A stretch of DNA of 64,000 nucleotides from Verrucomicrobiota bacterium (GCA_016871515.1 VHDE01000008.1:33664-97663); one strand, 5' to 3'; shown: positions 19,290 to 30,066, counted from the stretch's first letter. Translations and numbers: made by a program. The notes: generated by a model from the sequence alone, not told the origin.

Positions 19290-21467
19290 ATGGAAGCAGT
19301 AATGGACAAACCGAAGTCGGTGAATTCACCCGACCGGCAATATTCGATGGAGCGGACGCGCAACATCGGCATTGCCGCGCATATTGACGCTGGCAAGACG
19401 ACGACTACCGAGCGCATCCTGTTTTACACTGGCCTCATCCACAAAATGGGCGATGTCGATGACGGCAATACGGTCACAGACTGGATGGAACAGGAGCGGG
19501 AGCGCGGCATCACCATCACTTCGGCCGCGACCACCTGTTATTGGACGCAAAAGGAAGATGGCATCGGCAAGAGCTTTGTCGAGGTGCCCCATCGAATCAA
19601 TATCATTGATACTCCAGGGCACGTCGATTTCACAGCGGAGGTCGAGCGATCCATGCGCGTGCTGGACGGCGCCGTGGCCGTTTTCTGCGGTGTCGCCGGA
19701 GTTCAGCCGCAATCTGAGACGGTCTGGCGGCAGGCGACGAAGTATAAAGTGCCGCGAATCGCGTTCGTGAACAAAATGGATCGCACGGGCGCGAACTTCG
19801 AAAACGCAGTTTCCGAAATGCGCAAGAAGCTGGGCGCTTATGCGTATCCGGTCGTAATTCCTATCGGCAAAGAAGATTATTTCAGGGGCGTGATCGATGT
19901 CATCAATCAGAAGGCCATCATTTATGATATGTCGGATGAAGTCGGCCTTAAGTATCAGGTGGCCGAGATTCCGAACGAAGACAAGGAGCGAGCAAAGTTT
20001 GCTTTGGACGAATTGATCGATGCCGTTGCCAATAAGGACGACGAGATTGCTGAACTGGTGATTGAGGAAAAGCCGATTGAATCGCTCGTGCTCAAACAGG
20101 CCATTCGTCGTTTGACTTGCAAGATCGAGATGGTTCCGGTGTTGTGCGGCTCCGCGTTTAAAAAGCGCGGCGTTCAACCTTTGGTCGATGCGGTGATTGA
20201 TTACTTGCCGTCGCCTCTGGATGTGCCCCCCGCTGTCGGCGAAGAACCAGGCAATGCCGAGAATCGTATCGAGGTTAACTCGGACGACAACGGCAAATTC
20301 TGTTCGTTGGCTTTCAAGCTTTGGACTGATCCATATGTTGGCAAGTTAGTGTTCTTCCGCGTTTACCGCGGGATGCTGAGCAAGGGCGACATCATTTACA
20401 ATCCGCGGACGCGCAAACGCGAGCGAGTGAGCCGCGTGATGATGATTCAAGCCGACAAACGGATTGAAGTGGAAACCACGTACGCCGGTGATATCGCGGC
20501 CTTGGTCGGTTTGAAGAATATTACGACGGGCGATACGCTTTGCGACGAGGATTTTCCAATTCTTCTTGAGCCGCCGACATTCCCTGAGCCCGTCATCTCG
20601 ATGGCGGTTGAGCCGAAGACGAAAGCGGACCGCGACAAAATGTCTGAAGGCCTGCAGCGGCTGGCCGAAGAGGATCCGACTTTCCGTTGTTTCACGAACG
20701 AAGAAACCGGACAGCTAATCATCGCGGGAATGGGCGAGCTTCACCTGGAAATTATTCGTGATCGTCTGTTCCGTGAGTTCAAAGTCGAAGCTAATGCGGG
20801 CGCGCCGCAAATTGCCTATCGCGAAACGATCACAAGACCAGCGGAAGGCGAAGGCAAATTCATTCGGCAATCCGGCGGCCGAGGCCAATACGGTCATGCG
20901 TTGATCAAGATTGGGCCGAACGAACGCGGCAAAGGCGTCGAGATCGAAAATGAAATCGTGGGCGGAGCGATTCCAAAGGAATACATCCCGGCAGTAATCG
21001 ACGGTGTGAATGAGGCGATCCTAAGCGGAGTGCTGGCGGGTTACCAAATGGTGGATGTTAAGGTCGCGATTGTCGACGGAACGTTCCATGAAGTCGATTC
21101 GAGCGAATTGGCGTTCAAGATGGCCGGTATTTTCGCCCTCAAGGATGCGGTCAAGAAGGCAAATCCCGTCTTGCTCGAACCGATCATGAAGGTCGAGGTT
21201 ACGACGCCGGACGAATATCAAGGCGATTTGCTGGGAGATTTGAATCGCCGGCGAGGCAAAATTCAAACAATTGAAGCGAAAAACAACGCCACCTATCTTT
21301 ATGCTGAGGTGCCGCTAGCCGAAATGTTCGGTTACGCGACTGCGATCCGCTCCTTATCGAAAGGCCGCGCAGCCTATTCGATGGAGCCGTCGCACTTCGA
21401 GCAGGTGCCCAACAGCATTGTGGCGGCAATTCTGGATTCCGCGAAACCGAAACCAGCGCGCGCTTAG
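19290..21467 (+). CDS. fusA: Elongation factor G
   Basis: A 725-residue translocation GTPase. G1 is [20 protein letters not shown], switch I carries the standard [11 protein letters not shown]3 is DTPGHVDFT and G4 is NKMD. Domain IV ([18 protein letters not shown]) and domain V are complete. The N-terminus is slightly extended before [15 protein letters not shown] second ATG at 19302 has a better-placed GGAAG ribosome site than the first and may be the true start. rpsJ begins 27 bases after the stop, joining the str and S10 operons. Confidence 0.98.
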   Translation: MEAVMDKPKSVNSPDRQYSMERTRNIGIAAHIDAGKTTTTERILFYTGLIHKMGDVDDGNTVTDWMEQERERGITITSAATTCYWTQKEDGIGKSFVEVPHRINIIDTPGHVDFTAEVERSMRVLDGAVAVFCGVAGVQPQSETVWRQATKYKVPRIAFVNKMDRTGANFENAVSEMRKKLGAYAYPVVIPIGKEDYFRGVIDVINQKAIIYDMSDEVGLKYQVAEIPNEDKERAKFALDELIDAVANKDDEIAELVIEEKPIESLVLKQAIRRLTCKIEMVPVLCGSAFKKRGVQPLVDAVIDYLPSPLDVPPAVGEEPGNAENRIEVNSDDNGKFCSLAFKLWTDPYVGKLVFFRVYRGMLSKGDIIYNPRTRKRERVSRVMMIQADKRIEVETTYAGDIAALVGLKNITTGDTLCDEDFPILLEPPTFPEPVISMAVEPKTKADRDKMSEGLQRLAEEDPTFRCFTNEETGQLIIAGMGELHLEIIRDRLFREFKVEANAGAPQIAYRETITRPAEGEGKFIRQSGGRGQYGHALIKIGPNERGKGVEIENEIVGGAIPKEYIPAVIDGVNEAILSGVLAGYQMVDVKVAIVDGTFHEVDSSELAFKMAGIFALKDAVKKANPVLLEPIMKVEVTTPDEYQGDLLGDLNRRRGKIQTIEAKNNATYLYAEVPLAEMFGYATAIRSLSKGRAAYSMEPSHFEQVPNSIVAAILDSAKPKPARA

Positions 21468-21494
21468 GAAACCAAACTTTAACTGTTCTTTGAT

Positions 21495-21803
21495 ATGGCA
21501 GGACAACGGATACGCATTCGGCTTAAGGCTTATGACCATCGGGTCATAGACCAATCAGCCCACGATATTGTCGAGACGGTAAAACGGACTGGTGCTCGAG
21601 TCGCTGGGCCGATTCCCCTGCCAACTCGAATTGAACGGTTCACGGTACAGCGTTCCCCTCATGCGGACAAGAAGTCGCATGAAACCTTTGAGCAGCGCAC
21701 GCACAAGCGTTTGCTCGACATCATCGATCCCACGGCCAAAACGGTGGACGAACTCAAAAAGTTGAATCTGCCCGCCGGGGTTGACATCACCATTAAGATA
21801 TAA
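21495..21803 (+). CDS. rpsJ: 30S ribosomal protein S10
   Basis: A 102-residue protein of the 30S head that also binds NusB and NusG. It reads [20 protein letters not shown] at the start and ends [13 protein letters not shown], both typical. It opens the S10 gene order, directly behind fusA, with rplC 5 bases downstream. Confidence 0.98.
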   Translation: MAGQRIRIRLKAYDHRVIDQSAHDIVETVKRTGARVAGPIPLPTRIERFTVQRSPHADKKSHETFEQRTHKRLLDIIDPTAKTVDELKKLNLPAGVDITIKI

Positions 21804-21808
21804 AGGCT

Positions 21809-22468
21809 ATGCTTGGCTTGCTCGGAAAGAAACTAGGACAAACGCGCGTTTACGACGCCAAAGGCAACCTCATTCCTGTGACGGTTGTCCTCGCCGGTCC
21901 CAATCGCGTGGTCCAGTGCAAGACGATCGAGACGGACGGTTACAAGTCCGTTCAGTTGGGTTTCGACGATCAGAAAGAACATCGCGTGAGCAAGGCGTTG
22001 AACGGACATTTTCGAAAACAGAAAGCAACACCAGTCAAGCGGCTGCGCGAGTTTCGTGATTTTTCCTTGGACGTGAAGCCGGGCGATGTTGTCGGTGTGA
22101 ATATTTTCGCCCAAGGCGATTTGGTGGATGCGATTGGAGTCACCAAAGGCCGCGGCTTTGAAGGGGTAGTCAAGCGGCATCACTTTCGTGGAGGCGATAT
22201 CACTCACGGCGCCAAAGGCTGGCATCGGCGGTCGGGCGCGATCGGTCAACGTTTGTTTCCCGGGACCGTTATGCGCGGGATGAAGATGCCGGGTCACATG
22301 GGGCAGGTCCGGCGGACGGTTCAGAACCTCGAGATCATTCAGGTGCGCGAAGCGGACAATGTCCTGTTGATCAAAGGGGCGGTGCCGGGCGCCAAAGGGG
22401 ATTACGTCGTCATCCGAGAATCCAAAAAGTATCCTAAGAAGGCCGCCGCTCCGGCCGAGACAAAGTAA
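21809..22468 (+). CDS. rplC: 50S ribosomal protein L3
   Basis: A 219-residue protein near the peptidyl-transferase entrance. It begins MLGLLGKKLGQTRVYDAKGN and contains the central loop signature HGAKGWHRRSGAIGQRLFPG and GMKMPGHMGQVRRTVQNLEI. The C-terminal KKAAAPAETK tail is short. Length is normal. Confidence 0.98.
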   Translation: MLGLLGKKLGQTRVYDAKGNLIPVTVVLAGPNRVVQCKTIETDGYKSVQLGFDDQKEHRVSKALNGHFRKQKATPVKRLREFRDFSLDVKPGDVVGVNIFAQGDLVDAIGVTKGRGFEGVVKRHHFRGGDITHGAKGWHRRSGAIGQRLFPGTVMRGMKMPGHMGQVRRTVQNLEIIQVREADNVLLIKGAVPGAKGDYVVIRESKKYPKKAAAPAETK

Positions 22469-22489
22469 TCTGCAATTGATTGGGAACCG

Positions 22490-23116
22490 ATGAAACTGAC
22501 GATTAAAGATATACAAGGGAATAACCAGGGCGAGTTGGATGTGAAGTTCCCGATCATCGAGGATGGCCGAGGCACCCAAGCCGTGCACGATGTTGTGGTT
22601 GCTTATCAAGCGGCTCAACGCAGCGGCACAGCTTGCACCAAAACGATGGGTGAAGTGGCCGGCTCCGGGAAAAAACCGTGGCGGCAGAAAGGCACCGGTC
22701 GCGCGCGCGCCGGTTCGTTTGCTTCTCCGCTTTGGCGTGGCGGTGGTGTTGTATTCGGGCCGAAACCTCGCGATCACGGCAAGAAAGTTTCTAAGTCCAC
22801 GAAGCAACTGGCTTTTCGCAAGGCGCTCAGCGAGCGATTGAAAGCGGGAGATGTGTTCGTGCTGGACGACCTCAAGTTGAGCTCGCCCAAAACGAAAGAG
22901 TTCTTGCGCGTGCTGTCGGCGCTGCAAATCACCGGAACGACTTTGGTCGTTGCTCCGAGCGTCGATCAGAATTTGATTTTGGCTTCACGCAATGTCCCAA
23001 ACGTCGAGCTGACCACCAGTGACGCGTTGAATACTTACGAAGTGCTGCGGTTCGGCAAACTGGTTTTTACCCGAGGCGCGTTTGAAAAGGTCGAGCAACG
23101 TTTGGCTGCCGAGTAA
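22490..23116 (+). CDS. rplD: 50S ribosomal protein L4
   Basis: A 208-residue protein whose loop lines the peptide exit tunnel. The loop signature KKPWRQKGTGRARAGSFASP is intact, followed by GGGVVFGPKPRDH. In E. coli L4 also represses the S10 operon; no leader structure for this is visible ahead of rpsJ here. Confidence 0.97.
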   Translation: MKLTIKDIQGNNQGELDVKFPIIEDGRGTQAVHDVVVAYQAAQRSGTACTKTMGEVAGSGKKPWRQKGTGRARAGSFASPLWRGGGVVFGPKPRDHGKKVSKSTKQLAFRKALSERLKAGDVFVLDDLKLSSPKTKEFLRVLSALQITGTTLVVAPSVDQNLILASRNVPNVELTTSDALNTYEVLRFGKLVFTRGAFEKVEQRLAAE

Positions 23117-23121
23117 TCACC

Positions 23122-23403
23122 ATGAACACTTTTGAAGTCATCAAAACAGTCCGCCTCACGGAGAAGGGCACAATCCAGAAGGATAAGTTCAATCAGTACA
23201 CCGTGATCGCGGACCGGCGCGCCAACAAAGTTCAGATCCGGCAAGCTGTCCAGGAGCTTTTTAAGGTTACTGTTTTGGATGTGCGGACGCTTAATGTCCG
23301 GGGGAAACTCCGGCGGCAACGGACCACACAAGCTGGCAAGGCCCCGGATTGGAAAAAGGCCATCGTCACTTTGAAGAAGGATGACAAGATTGTCCTGACC
23401 TAA
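23122..23403 (+). CDS. rplW: 50S ribosomal protein L23
   Basis: A 93-residue protein at the tunnel exit that docks trigger factor and SRP. Typical segments are VRLTEKGTIQKDKFNQYTVI, ADRRANKVQIRQAVQELFKV and the C-terminal PDWKKAIVTLKKDDKI. It begins 5 bases after rplD. Confidence 0.96.
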   Translation: MNTFEVIKTVRLTEKGTIQKDKFNQYTVIADRRANKVQIRQAVQELFKVTVLDVRTLNVRGKLRRQRTTQAGKAPDWKKAIVTLKKDDKIVLT

Positions 23404-23415
23404 ACCGAGATTTGT

Positions 23416-24261
23416 ATGCCAGTTAAATCATTTCGACCCCTGACTCCGTCCACGCGTTACATCACGATCGCGTCGTTCGACGAGATCACGAAGACGAAGC
23501 CAGAGAAGAATCTGGTTTTCACCCGCAAGAAAACGGGAGGCCGCAATTCGCATGGACGCATCACGAGCCGGGGCCGGGGGCAGGGCCACAAACAAAAGGT
23601 CCGTAATGTCGATTTCAAGCGCGATAAGCGCGGTATGGAAGCGAAGGTTGTGGCGATCGAGTATGATCCGTTGCGTTCGGCCCGTTTGGCCCTGCTCGAA
23701 TACACCGATGGAGAAAAACGTTACATTGTTGCTCCGAACGGGCTGAAAGTTGGCGCGAAGTTGATGAGCGGAGCGGTGGCGCCGCCCGAGATCGGGAATA
23801 GTTTGCCATTAAAGACAGTTCCCATCGGGTTGCCGATTCATAATTTGGAGATCACGCCCGGCAAAGGCGGTCAGATGGTTCGCAGCGCGGGCGGCTCGGC
23901 TGTGGTCATGTCGCGCGATGAAGGTTACGCGCAAGTGCGCCTGCCCTCGGGTGAGATTCGCCGTTTCAATGAGAATTGTTTTGCCACGATTGGCCAGGTC
24001 GGAAACACGGAGCATGAGAACGTAATTCTGGGTAAAGCGGGCCGGGGACGTCATCGTGGCTTTCGCCCCTTGAGCCGTGGCGTTGCGAAGAATCCTGTCG
24101 ATCACCCGATGGGCGGGGGAGCGGGAAAAACCTCAGGCGGCGGTCATCCGGTCACTCCGTGGGGCGTGATTACCAAGGGCTTTAAGACGCGCCAGCGCCA
24201 CAAACAATCGAATCGCTTTATCATCGTGCGCCGTGATGGACGTCCGATGAAACAACTCTAA
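23416..24261 (+). CDS. rplB: 50S ribosomal protein L2
   Basis: A 281-residue protein needed for subunit association and peptidyl-transferase assembly. It has the N-terminal [13 protein letters not shown], the [20 protein letters not shown] region, and the C-terminal signature [20 protein letters not shown] containing the conserved His. Length is normal. Confidence 0.98.
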   Translation: MPVKSFRPLTPSTRYITIASFDEITKTKPEKNLVFTRKKTGGRNSHGRITSRGRGQGHKQKVRNVDFKRDKRGMEAKVVAIEYDPLRSARLALLEYTDGEKRYIVAPNGLKVGAKLMSGAVAPPEIGNSLPLKTVPIGLPIHNLEITPGKGGQMVRSAGGSAVVMSRDEGYAQVRLPSGEIRRFNENCFATIGQVGNTEHENVILGKAGRGRHRGFRPLSRGVAKNPVDHPMGGGAGKTSGGGHPVTPWGVITKGFKTRQRHKQSNRFIIVRRDGRPMKQL

Positions 24262-24269
24262 TAAGTCTT

Positions 24270-24551
24270 ATGGGACGCTCGATCAAAAAAGGTCCATTCG
24301 TCGACGCGCATTTGCTGGAAAAGATTTCCAAGCTGAATGCGGCGAACACCAAGAAACCGATCAAGACCTGGTCGCGCCGGTCGATGATCACGCCGGAATT
24401 TGTTGGACATACTTTCAACGTGCATAACGGCAAAGTCTTCAACCCCGTCTTTGTCACGGAGAATATGGTGGGCCACCGTTTGGGAGAGTTTTCCTTGACG
24501 CGAACGTTCAAGAAGCACGGCGCTCACACGGCTAAAGCCGAAGCCAAATAG
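24270..24551 (+). CDS. rpsS: 30S ribosomal protein S19
   Basis: A 93-residue head protein that pairs with S13. It reads [20 protein letters not shown] and [20 protein letters not shown], ending with the usual [17 protein letters not shown]. It follows rplB by 8 bases. Confidence 0.98.
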   Translation: MGRSIKKGPFVDAHLLEKISKLNAANTKKPIKTWSRRSMITPEFVGHTFNVHNGKVFNPVFVTENMVGHRLGEFSLTRTFKKHGAHTAKAEAK

Positions 24552-24557
24552 GCACCT

Positions 24558-24890
24558 ATGGAAGTCCAAGCAATCACCCGCAACGTTCGCATGTCCGCCC
24601 AGAAGGTGCGCGAGGTCGTCCGGCAAATACAGGGTCTTCCCGTTCAGGAGGCCGCGGCGGTGCTGGCGGTCGTCCCGCGGAAATCAGCGCGGCTCGTGGC
24701 CAAGACGTTGAAGTCGGCGATGGCGAACGCGGAAAACAACAAGAATGCGAAACTGGAAAGTTTGCGCGTCAAAGAGGCGGTGGCGGGGACAGCGAGGACC
24801 ATGAAGCGTTTCACTCCGAAAGCTCGCGGGTCGGCCGGCCCGATCTTGAAGCGGAGCTGCCACATCATGATTACCTTGTCGGATAGCTGA
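24558..24890 (+). CDS. rplV: 50S ribosomal protein L22
   Basis: A 110-residue protein whose beta-hairpin lines the exit tunnel. [20 protein letters not shown] near the start and [20 protein letters not shown] at the tunnel hairpin are typical. rpsS ends 6 bases before it. Confidence 0.97.
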   Translation: MEVQAITRNVRMSAQKVREVVRQIQGLPVQEAAAVLAVVPRKSARLVAKTLKSAMANAENNKNAKLESLRVKEAVAGTARTMKRFTPKARGSAGPILKRSCHIMITLSDS

Positions 24891-24897
24891 TTTATTT

Positions 24898-25575
24898 ATG
24901 GGCCAGAAGACAAATCCAGTTGGTCTGCGCGTCGCCGTCAATAAAGACTGGCGTTCAAAATGGTATGCCGAGAAAAAAGAGTTCGGCAAGCTCCTGTCCG
25001 AGGATCGCAAGATTCGAGACATTTTGAAGAAGAAGCTCGAATCGGCGTCGGTCCCGAAGATTCAGATCGAGCGGGCCGCGACGCGTTGCCGCATCACCAT
25101 CTTCACGGCGCGCCCCGGAGTGGTGATTGGCCGCAAGGGCGCGGAAATCGACAAGCTCAAAGAAGAACTGAGCAAGATGACCGGCAAAGAGATTTACGTC
25201 GATATTCAAGAAGTCAAAACTCCCGAGTTGGACGCCCAATTGGTGGCTGAGAACATTGCGCTGCAATTGGAGCGCCGCATTTCGTTTCGACGCGCGATGA
25301 AGAAGGCGGTTCAGACTGCTATGGACTTTGGCGCGGCCGGAATTAAGGTGCGCTGCGCCGGGCGATTGGGAGGCGCAGAGTTGGCGCGCGTCGAGTCATA
25401 CCACGAGGGGAGTGTTCCGCTGCATACATTGCGGGCAGCGATTGACTACGGATTTGCCGAAGCCCACACGCTCTACGGAAAGTTAGGAATTAAATGCTGG
25501 ATTTGCAAGGGCGAGGTCAAAGCTGAAAAAGGCGGGCCGAGTTCCACGGCCAGTCCAGTCGCCGCAAGTGTTTAA
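24898..25575 (+). CDS. rpsC: 30S ribosomal protein S3
   Basis: A 225-residue protein of the mRNA entry channel. The N-terminus [20 protein letters not shown], the KH domain with [18 protein letters not shown], and the C-terminal domain with [20 protein letters not shown] are all present. A short Ala/Ser/Pro tail extends beyond the conserved end ([15 protein letters not shown]). Confidence 0.98.
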   Translation: MGQKTNPVGLRVAVNKDWRSKWYAEKKEFGKLLSEDRKIRDILKKKLESASVPKIQIERAATRCRITIFTARPGVVIGRKGAEIDKLKEELSKMTGKEIYVDIQEVKTPELDAQLVAENIALQLERRISFRRAMKKAVQTAMDFGAAGIKVRCAGRLGGAELARVESYHEGSVPLHTLRAAIDYGFAEAHTLYGKLGIKCWICKGEVKAEKGGPSSTASPVAASV

Positions 25576-25599
25576 CCCGTTTATTCGTCGAGATTTTTT

Positions 25600-26019
25600 A
25601 TGCCATTGATGCCGGCCAGAGTGAAGTACCGCAAGATGCATCGCGGCAGCCGTACGGGGATCGCTTCCCGCGGCGAGAACGTTGCCTTTGGCGAGTATGG
25701 ATTGCAGTCGCTCGAACGGTGCTGGCTCGACACGAAGCAGATCGAAGCTGCGCGCGTGGCGATCAGCCGTTTTATGAAGCGGCGCGGCAAGGTGTGGATT
25801 CGCATTTTCCCAGACAAGTCCTACACGAAAAAACCGCTCGAAACGCGAATGGGCAAGGGCAAGGGCCCGGTCGAGTCGTGGGTGGCCGTTATTCGCCCGG
25901 CGAGTGTTTTATTTGAAGTGGACGGAGTGCCGGAAGCGGTCGCGCGCGAGTCCATGCGGCTGGCGGCAGACAAGCTTCCGATTCGAACCAAGTTTATCTC
26001 GCGTCATAAACTGGGATAG
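25600..26019 (+). CDS. rplP: 50S ribosomal protein L16
   Basis: A 139-residue protein by the A-site tRNA. It begins [20 protein letters not shown] and carries the signatures [20 protein letters not shown] and [20 protein letters not shown]. Length is standard. Confidence 0.98.
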   Translation: MPLMPARVKYRKMHRGSRTGIASRGENVAFGEYGLQSLERCWLDTKQIEAARVAISRFMKRRGKVWIRIFPDKSYTKKPLETRMGKGKGPVESWVAVIRPASVLFEVDGVPEAVARESMRLAADKLPIRTKFISRHKLG

Positions 26020-26027
26020 AAACAACC

Positions 26028-26225
26028 ATGAAAATGTCTGAGATTCGAGATTTGACGGCAGCGGAGTTGGCGGTGAAGAACCGCGATCTGCGGCAGGAAC
26101 TGTTCAACCTGCGGCTGCAGCAGGCGACCAGTCAGTTGGAAAAGTCGGCGCAGCTTCGGCTGTTGCGGCGCGATATCGCTCGTATTGAAACGCAGATTTC
26201 AGCGCTTCGCAAAAAAGCTGCCTAA
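26028..26225 (+). CDS. rpmC: 50S ribosomal protein L29
   Basis: A 65-residue two-helix protein at the tunnel exit. MKMSEIRDLTAAELAVKNRD and LRQELFNLRLQQATSQLEKS match the family closely. It sits between rplP and rpsQ as in most bacteria. Confidence 0.96.
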   Translation: MKMSEIRDLTAAELAVKNRDLRQELFNLRLQQATSQLEKSAQLRLLRRDIARIETQISALRKKAA

Positions 26226-26234
26226 TTGTTGCCT

Positions 26235-26522
26235 ATGTCTAACAGTGTTGTCCGCGGTCAACGTAAAGAACGGTTGGGAGAAGTCATTTCGAACAAGATG
26301 ACGAAAACGATTGTGGTCCGCGTCGAGCGCCGCTTTCGGCATCCGAAGTTCAAAAAGGTCGTGACCCGCTACCGAAAGTTCTACGCGCACGATGAGAAGA
26401 GCGAAGCCAAAGTGGGCGATCGAGTGCGGATTGAAGAAACGCGCCCGCTTTCCAAAATGAAGAGCTGGCGCCTGGTTGAAGTTTTGGAGCGCAACAAGCA
26501 GGCCGTGGCGGCGGCAGTCTAG
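26235..26522 (+). CDS. rpsQ: 30S ribosomal protein S17
   Basis: A 95-residue protein with an OB fold. The ATG at 26235 is chosen over an in-frame TTG three codons upstream. [20 protein letters not shown] and [20 protein letters not shown] are typical, ending with the family's [16 protein letters not shown]. Confidence 0.96.
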   Translation: MSNSVVRGQRKERLGEVISNKMTKTIVVRVERRFRHPKFKKVVTRYRKFYAHDEKSEAKVGDRVRIEETRPLSKMKSWRLVEVLERNKQAVAAAV

Positions 26523-26532
26523 CATTCAATTT

Positions 26533-26898
26533 ATGTTGCAAATTCGTTCTATCCTGGATGTGGCCGATAATACCGGCGCGAAACGAGCCGCTGCGATTGG
26601 CGTCATTGGGCGTAATCAGTTTTATGCGCGCGTCGGTGACGTGATTAAGGCTCACATAAAAGAAGCGACGCCCGATGGAACGGTCAAGAAGGGTGAAGTA
26701 GTGGATGCGGTCATTGTCCGAACGCGGCAGCCCATTCGGCGCAACGATGGTTCGTACCTTCGTTTTGACACCAATGCCATTGTCATCATCGACAAAGAAA
26801 ACAATCCGCGCGGCACACGCATCTTTGGACCGGTCGCCCGCGAATTGCGCGACAAGAAGTTTATGAAAATCATTTCGCTGGCCCCGGAGGTCATTTAG
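26533..26898 (+). CDS. rplN: 50S ribosomal protein L14
   Basis: A 121-residue protein. The start is set at the ATG giving [20 protein letters not shown]; longer in-frame extension would overlap rpsQ. The signature [20 protein letters not shown] and the C-terminal [20 protein letters not shown] confirm the family. Confidence 0.98.
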   Translation: MLQIRSILDVADNTGAKRAAAIGVIGRNQFYARVGDVIKAHIKEATPDGTVKKGEVVDAVIVRTRQPIRRNDGSYLRFDTNAIVIIDKENNPRGTRIFGPVARELRDKKFMKIISLAPEVI

Positions 26899-26902
26899 CG
26901 CT

Positions 26903-27178
26903 ATGGCCAAATGTCATGTCAAAAAAGGTGATGAAGTGGTCGTCATCGCTGGAACGGAGCGCGGCAAGCGGGGCAAGATCATCACTGTTTTGTCCGGACA
27001 CCAACGCGTGATTGTCGAGGGCGTGAAGATGATCAAGAAACACACGCGCAAGAATCAGCAAAACCCGAACGGCGCGATCATCGAACGAGAAGGGTCAGTT
27101 CATATTTCGAATGTCATGCGAGCAGACCAGTTCGATGCCCGCGCCAAGAAACGTGGAACTGCGGATGCCAGCGCTTGA
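26903..27178 (+). CDS. rplX: 50S ribosomal protein L24
   Basis: A 91-residue assembly-initiator protein with a KOW motif (KKGDEVVVIAGTERGKRGKI). The C-terminal region KKHTRKNQQNPNGAIIEREG is typical. It starts 4 bases after rplN. Confidence 0.96.
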   Translation: MAKCHVKKGDEVVVIAGTERGKRGKIITVLSGHQRVIVEGVKMIKKHTRKNQQNPNGAIIEREGSVHISNVMRADQFDARAKKRGTADASA

Positions 27179-27194
27179 GACGGGACGATACGCC

Positions 27195-27740
27195 ATGAAG
27201 CCACGACTGTATCACAACTATATCGACAAGGTGAGGCCCGCTTTGATGGAGAAGCGAAAGTACAAGAACCTTCATCAGGTTCCGCGCATTGAGAAGATTG
27301 TGCTCAACATGGGCGTGAGCTCATCATTGGAAAAGGGGGCGGTCGATGATGCGGCCAAGGATTTGAGCATCATTACGGGACGAAAACCGGTTATTGCCAA
27401 AGCTCGGAAGAGCATCGCGAATTTCAAACTGCGGCAAGGGCAGCCAATCGCTTGTCATGTGACGTTGCGGCGGGAAGTGATGTATGAGTTTTTTGACCGG
27501 CTGGTCGCGGCGGCTTTGCCGCGCATTCGCGATTTTCGTGGGTTGTCCACGCGTTCTTTTGACGGGCGCGGCAATTATTCGATAGGCATTACGGATCAGA
27601 CGATTTTCCCCGAAGTCGATTTGGATAAAATTAAGCGGCAACAAGGAATGGACATTACGATTGTCACATCCGCCAAAACCAATGAGGAAGCATTGGATCT
27701 CCTCAAAATGATGGGAATGCCCTTCGCCGAAGGAAGATAA
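27195..27740 (+). CDS. rplE: 50S ribosomal protein L5
   Basis: A 181-residue 5S rRNA-binding protein. The ATG at 27195 gives MKPRLYHNYIDKVRPALMEK, the expected N-terminus, and avoids overlap with rplX; in-frame starts further upstream exist but would overlap. The conserved segments KIVLNMGVSSSLEKG, ITGRKPVIAKARKSIANFKL and GNYSIGITDQTIFPEVDLDK are intact. Confidence 0.95.
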   Translation: MKPRLYHNYIDKVRPALMEKRKYKNLHQVPRIEKIVLNMGVSSSLEKGAVDDAAKDLSIITGRKPVIAKARKSIANFKLRQGQPIACHVTLRREVMYEFFDRLVAAALPRIRDFRGLSTRSFDGRGNYSIGITDQTIFPEVDLDKIKRQQGMDITIVTSAKTNEEALDLLKMMGMPFAEGR

Positions 27741-27743
27741 TTT

Positions 27744-28013
27744 ATGGCAAAGAAAGCATGGATTGAGCGCGAAAAGAGAAAGCGCAAAGCAGTACAAAAA
27801 TACGCCGCCTTGCGGGCGGAACTTAAGGCCAAAGGCGATTACGCCGGATTGGCCAAGCTTCCGCGAAATGCCAGTCCTTCGCGATTGACGAACCGCTGTT
27901 CGATCTCCGGACGCCGGCATGGTTACCTGCGCAAGTTCGCTTGCTCGCGGCTTGTGTTTCGAGAGTCGGCGTTGAGCGGTTTGATTCCCGGCGTCACCAA
28001 GGCTAGCTGGTAA
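27744..28013 (+). CDS. rpsN: 30S ribosomal protein S14 (zinc-free long form)
   Basis: An 89-residue protein. It is the long form lacking the CxxC zinc knuckles (the relevant region reads [20 protein letters not shown]). [20 protein letters not shown] at the start and [11 protein letters not shown] at the end are typical. It sits between rplE and rpsH. Confidence 0.97.
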   Translation: MAKKAWIEREKRKRKAVQKYAALRAELKAKGDYAGLAKLPRNASPSRLTNRCSISGRRHGYLRKFACSRLVFRESALSGLIPGVTKASW

Positions 28014-28017
28014 GCTT

Positions 28018-28404
28018 ATGACAGACCCAATTTCTGACATGCTGACGCGCTTGCGCAATGCCAATCAGGCGCTGCTGCCCACCATCGAGTTGGCCCACTC
28101 CAAGATGAAGGAAAGCATCGCGCGGATTTTAAAGCGAGAGGGCTACATCGCTGATTGCTCGGTGGAAGGCAATAAGATCAAGAAGTTGAAACTCAAACTA
28201 AAGTTCCAGGACCGCCAAGGGATTATTACTGGTCTGCGGCGTGTGAGCACTCCAGGATTGCGCCGTTACGTGCGATCGACAGAGATTCCGCGTGTGCTCG
28301 GTGGAATGGGCACGGCCATCCTTTCCACGCCTAAAGGCGTGATGACCGGTTTTGAAGCTCAAAAGCAGCGCCTCGGCGGCGAAGTTCTTTGTTTTGTTTG
28401 GTAA
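28018..28404 (+). CDS. rpsH: 30S ribosomal protein S8
   Basis: A 128-residue 16S-binding protein, a translational repressor of the spc operon in E. coli. DPISDMLTRLRNANQALLPT and the C-terminal STPKGVMTGFEAQKQRLGGE match the family. It is 4 bases downstream of rpsN. Confidence 0.98.
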   Translation: MTDPISDMLTRLRNANQALLPTIELAHSKMKESIARILKREGYIADCSVEGNKIKKLKLKLKFQDRQGIITGLRRVSTPGLRRYVRSTEIPRVLGGMGTAILSTPKGVMTGFEAQKQRLGGEVLCFVW

Positions 28405-28413
28405 GGCAATTGT

Positions 28414-28950
28414 ATGTCGAGAATTGGAAAAATACCCGTCCAAATTCCTCCCAAGGTCAAAGTAGAGATCAAGGAAGGAAAGGTTTTTGTCGAAGGTCCG
28501 AAGGGCAAATTGGATTTTGCGCTGCCGAAGCGCACTTCCGCCGCGGTGACGGGCGACAAGATTCTTGTCACTCGGCAAGGTGAAGACGCTGAGGCGAAGT
28601 CGCTCCATGGGTTGAGCCGCGCGATTCTCAATAACATGGTTAAAGGGGTGGCGGATGGATTCATGAAGAAGCTGGAAATACAGGGCGTTGGTTTCAAAGC
28701 GGCTGTGCAGGGCAACAATGTCAACCTTAACCTCGGCTATTCGCATCCCGTTTTGTATCCGATACCGGACCAGATCACCGTAAAGGTGGAGGACAACACC
28801 AAGGTGACAATCGAAGGTCCCAGCAAAGAATTGGTGGGTCGCGTGGCCTCCGAAATCCGGAGTTACTATCCACCTGAGCCGTACAAAGGCAAAGGTGTAC
28901 GCTATGTGGGCGAGAAGGTCGTGCGCAAGGAAGGCAAGACCGTGCAGTAA
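28414..28950 (+). CDS. rplF: 50S ribosomal protein L6
   Basis: A 178-residue protein near the factor-binding site. It begins MSRIGKIPVQIPPKVKVEIK and ends with the signature EPYKGKGVRYVGEKVVRKEG. Two homologous halves are visible, as is normal for the family. Confidence 0.98.
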   Translation: MSRIGKIPVQIPPKVKVEIKEGKVFVEGPKGKLDFALPKRTSAAVTGDKILVTRQGEDAEAKSLHGLSRAILNNMVKGVADGFMKKLEIQGVGFKAAVQGNNVNLNLGYSHPVLYPIPDQITVKVEDNTKVTIEGPSKELVGRVASEIRSYYPPEPYKGKGVRYVGEKVVRKEGKTVQ

Positions 28951-28998
28951 GGGCATTAACTAATTGAGGGTTACGGCCAAGACCGTGACCCATAATCA

Positions 28999-29364
28999 AT
29001 GAGAACCGAAAAAAAACTTCACTTGGCGCAACTTCGGCGCTGGCGCATTCGCAAGAAAGTTGTCGGCACACGGGAACGGCCTCGCATGAGCGTCCGTTTC
29101 ACCGGCAAGAACATTTACGTCCAATTCATTGATGATGTTGCGCGGACGACCTTGGCGGCCACTTCCACTTTGAGCAAGACAATCGAGGACCGCGACAAAC
29201 TGCGAGCCAATGTTGCCACCGCCAAACGAATTGGCCAACTGGCCGCCGAAACGGCCAAGAGCAAAGGAATTCAGAATGTCGTGTTCGATCGCAGTGGCGC
29301 GCGCTTCCATGGCAAAGTGAAAGCATTGGCCGACGCGGCTCGCGAAGGCGGCCTGCAATTTTAA
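28999..29364 (+). CDS. rplR: 50S ribosomal protein L18
   Basis: A 121-residue 5S rRNA-binding protein. RRWRIRKKVVGTRERPRMSV, FTGKNIYVQFIDDVARTTLA and the C-terminal KVKALADAAREGGLQF are typical. It lies 48 bases after rplF. Confidence 0.97.
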   Translation: MRTEKKLHLAQLRRWRIRKKVVGTRERPRMSVRFTGKNIYVQFIDDVARTTLAATSTLSKTIEDRDKLRANVATAKRIGQLAAETAKSKGIQNVVFDRSGARFHGKVKALADAAREGGLQF

Positions 29365-29385
29365 TCGAGATCAGGAGAAAATATC

Positions 29386-30060
29386 GTGGCTGAACAAACC
29401 AAAAGTACTGTGGAACCGGGACGGATGGGTGGCCGGGGAATGGGTCGACCGGGCCGGCGGACTCGCCCGGCGGCCGAGGGCTCGGACCAATCGAACGCGG
29501 GCGGCAAAGATTCCAACAATTTAAGCGAGAAAGTAGTTTTCATAAATCGATCATCGAAAGTCGTCAAAGGCGGGCGGCGTTTCAGTTTTAGCGCCCTCGT
29601 TGTGGTTGGCGACAAACAGGGGCGGGTTGGAATTGGACTGGGCAAGGCCGGCGAAGTGGCAGATGCCATTCGCAAAGGCGGAGAAGATGCCAAGCAACAC
29701 ATGGTCAAGATTTCGTTGCGAGAAGCGACGATCCCGCATGATGTGATCTCTACTTACGGTGGCGCCCGGGTATTGCTTCGGCCAGCTTCACCTGGCACGG
29801 GGATCATTGCCGGAAAAACGGTTCGCGCCGTGGTCGAATCCGCGGGCGTTAAGGACGTCCTCAGCAAATCGTTGGGGTCTAAAAATGCCGCTAACGTGGC
29901 CAAGGCAACTCTCGCGGCCTTGCAAGCGCTCCGCTTGCGTGAAGACATCTTTCGAAGTCGCGGGCTTTCCGTCAAACCGAAGGAGCCAGTTCCCGCCATT
30001 CCGCCTGCAACGCCGGCGCCTGCACCCGACATCGCGTCAGCCGCAAATTCAGCGTCGTAG
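29386..30060 (+). CDS. rpsE: 30S ribosomal protein S5 with N- and C-terminal extensions
   Basis: A 224-residue protein of the mRNA entry site. The start is GTG behind an AGGAG ribosome site. Residues 1-45 are a Gly/Arg-rich extension with no family counterpart, and the last 30 or so are an Ala/Pro tail ([18 protein letters not shown]). The core has the double-stranded RNA-binding region [20 protein letters not shown] and the standard [18 protein letters not shown]. rpmD (L30), usually next, is absent: rplO starts 6 bases later. Confidence 0.96.
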   Translation: MAEQTKSTVEPGRMGGRGMGRPGRRTRPAAEGSDQSNAGGKDSNNLSEKVVFINRSSKVVKGGRRFSFSALVVVGDKQGRVGIGLGKAGEVADAIRKGGEDAKQHMVKISLREATIPHDVISTYGGARVLLRPASPGTGIIAGKTVRAVVESAGVKDVLSKSLGSKNAANVAKATLAALQALRLREDIFRSRGLSVKPKEPVPAIPPATPAPAPDIASAANSAS

Positions 30061-30066
30061 AAGTTT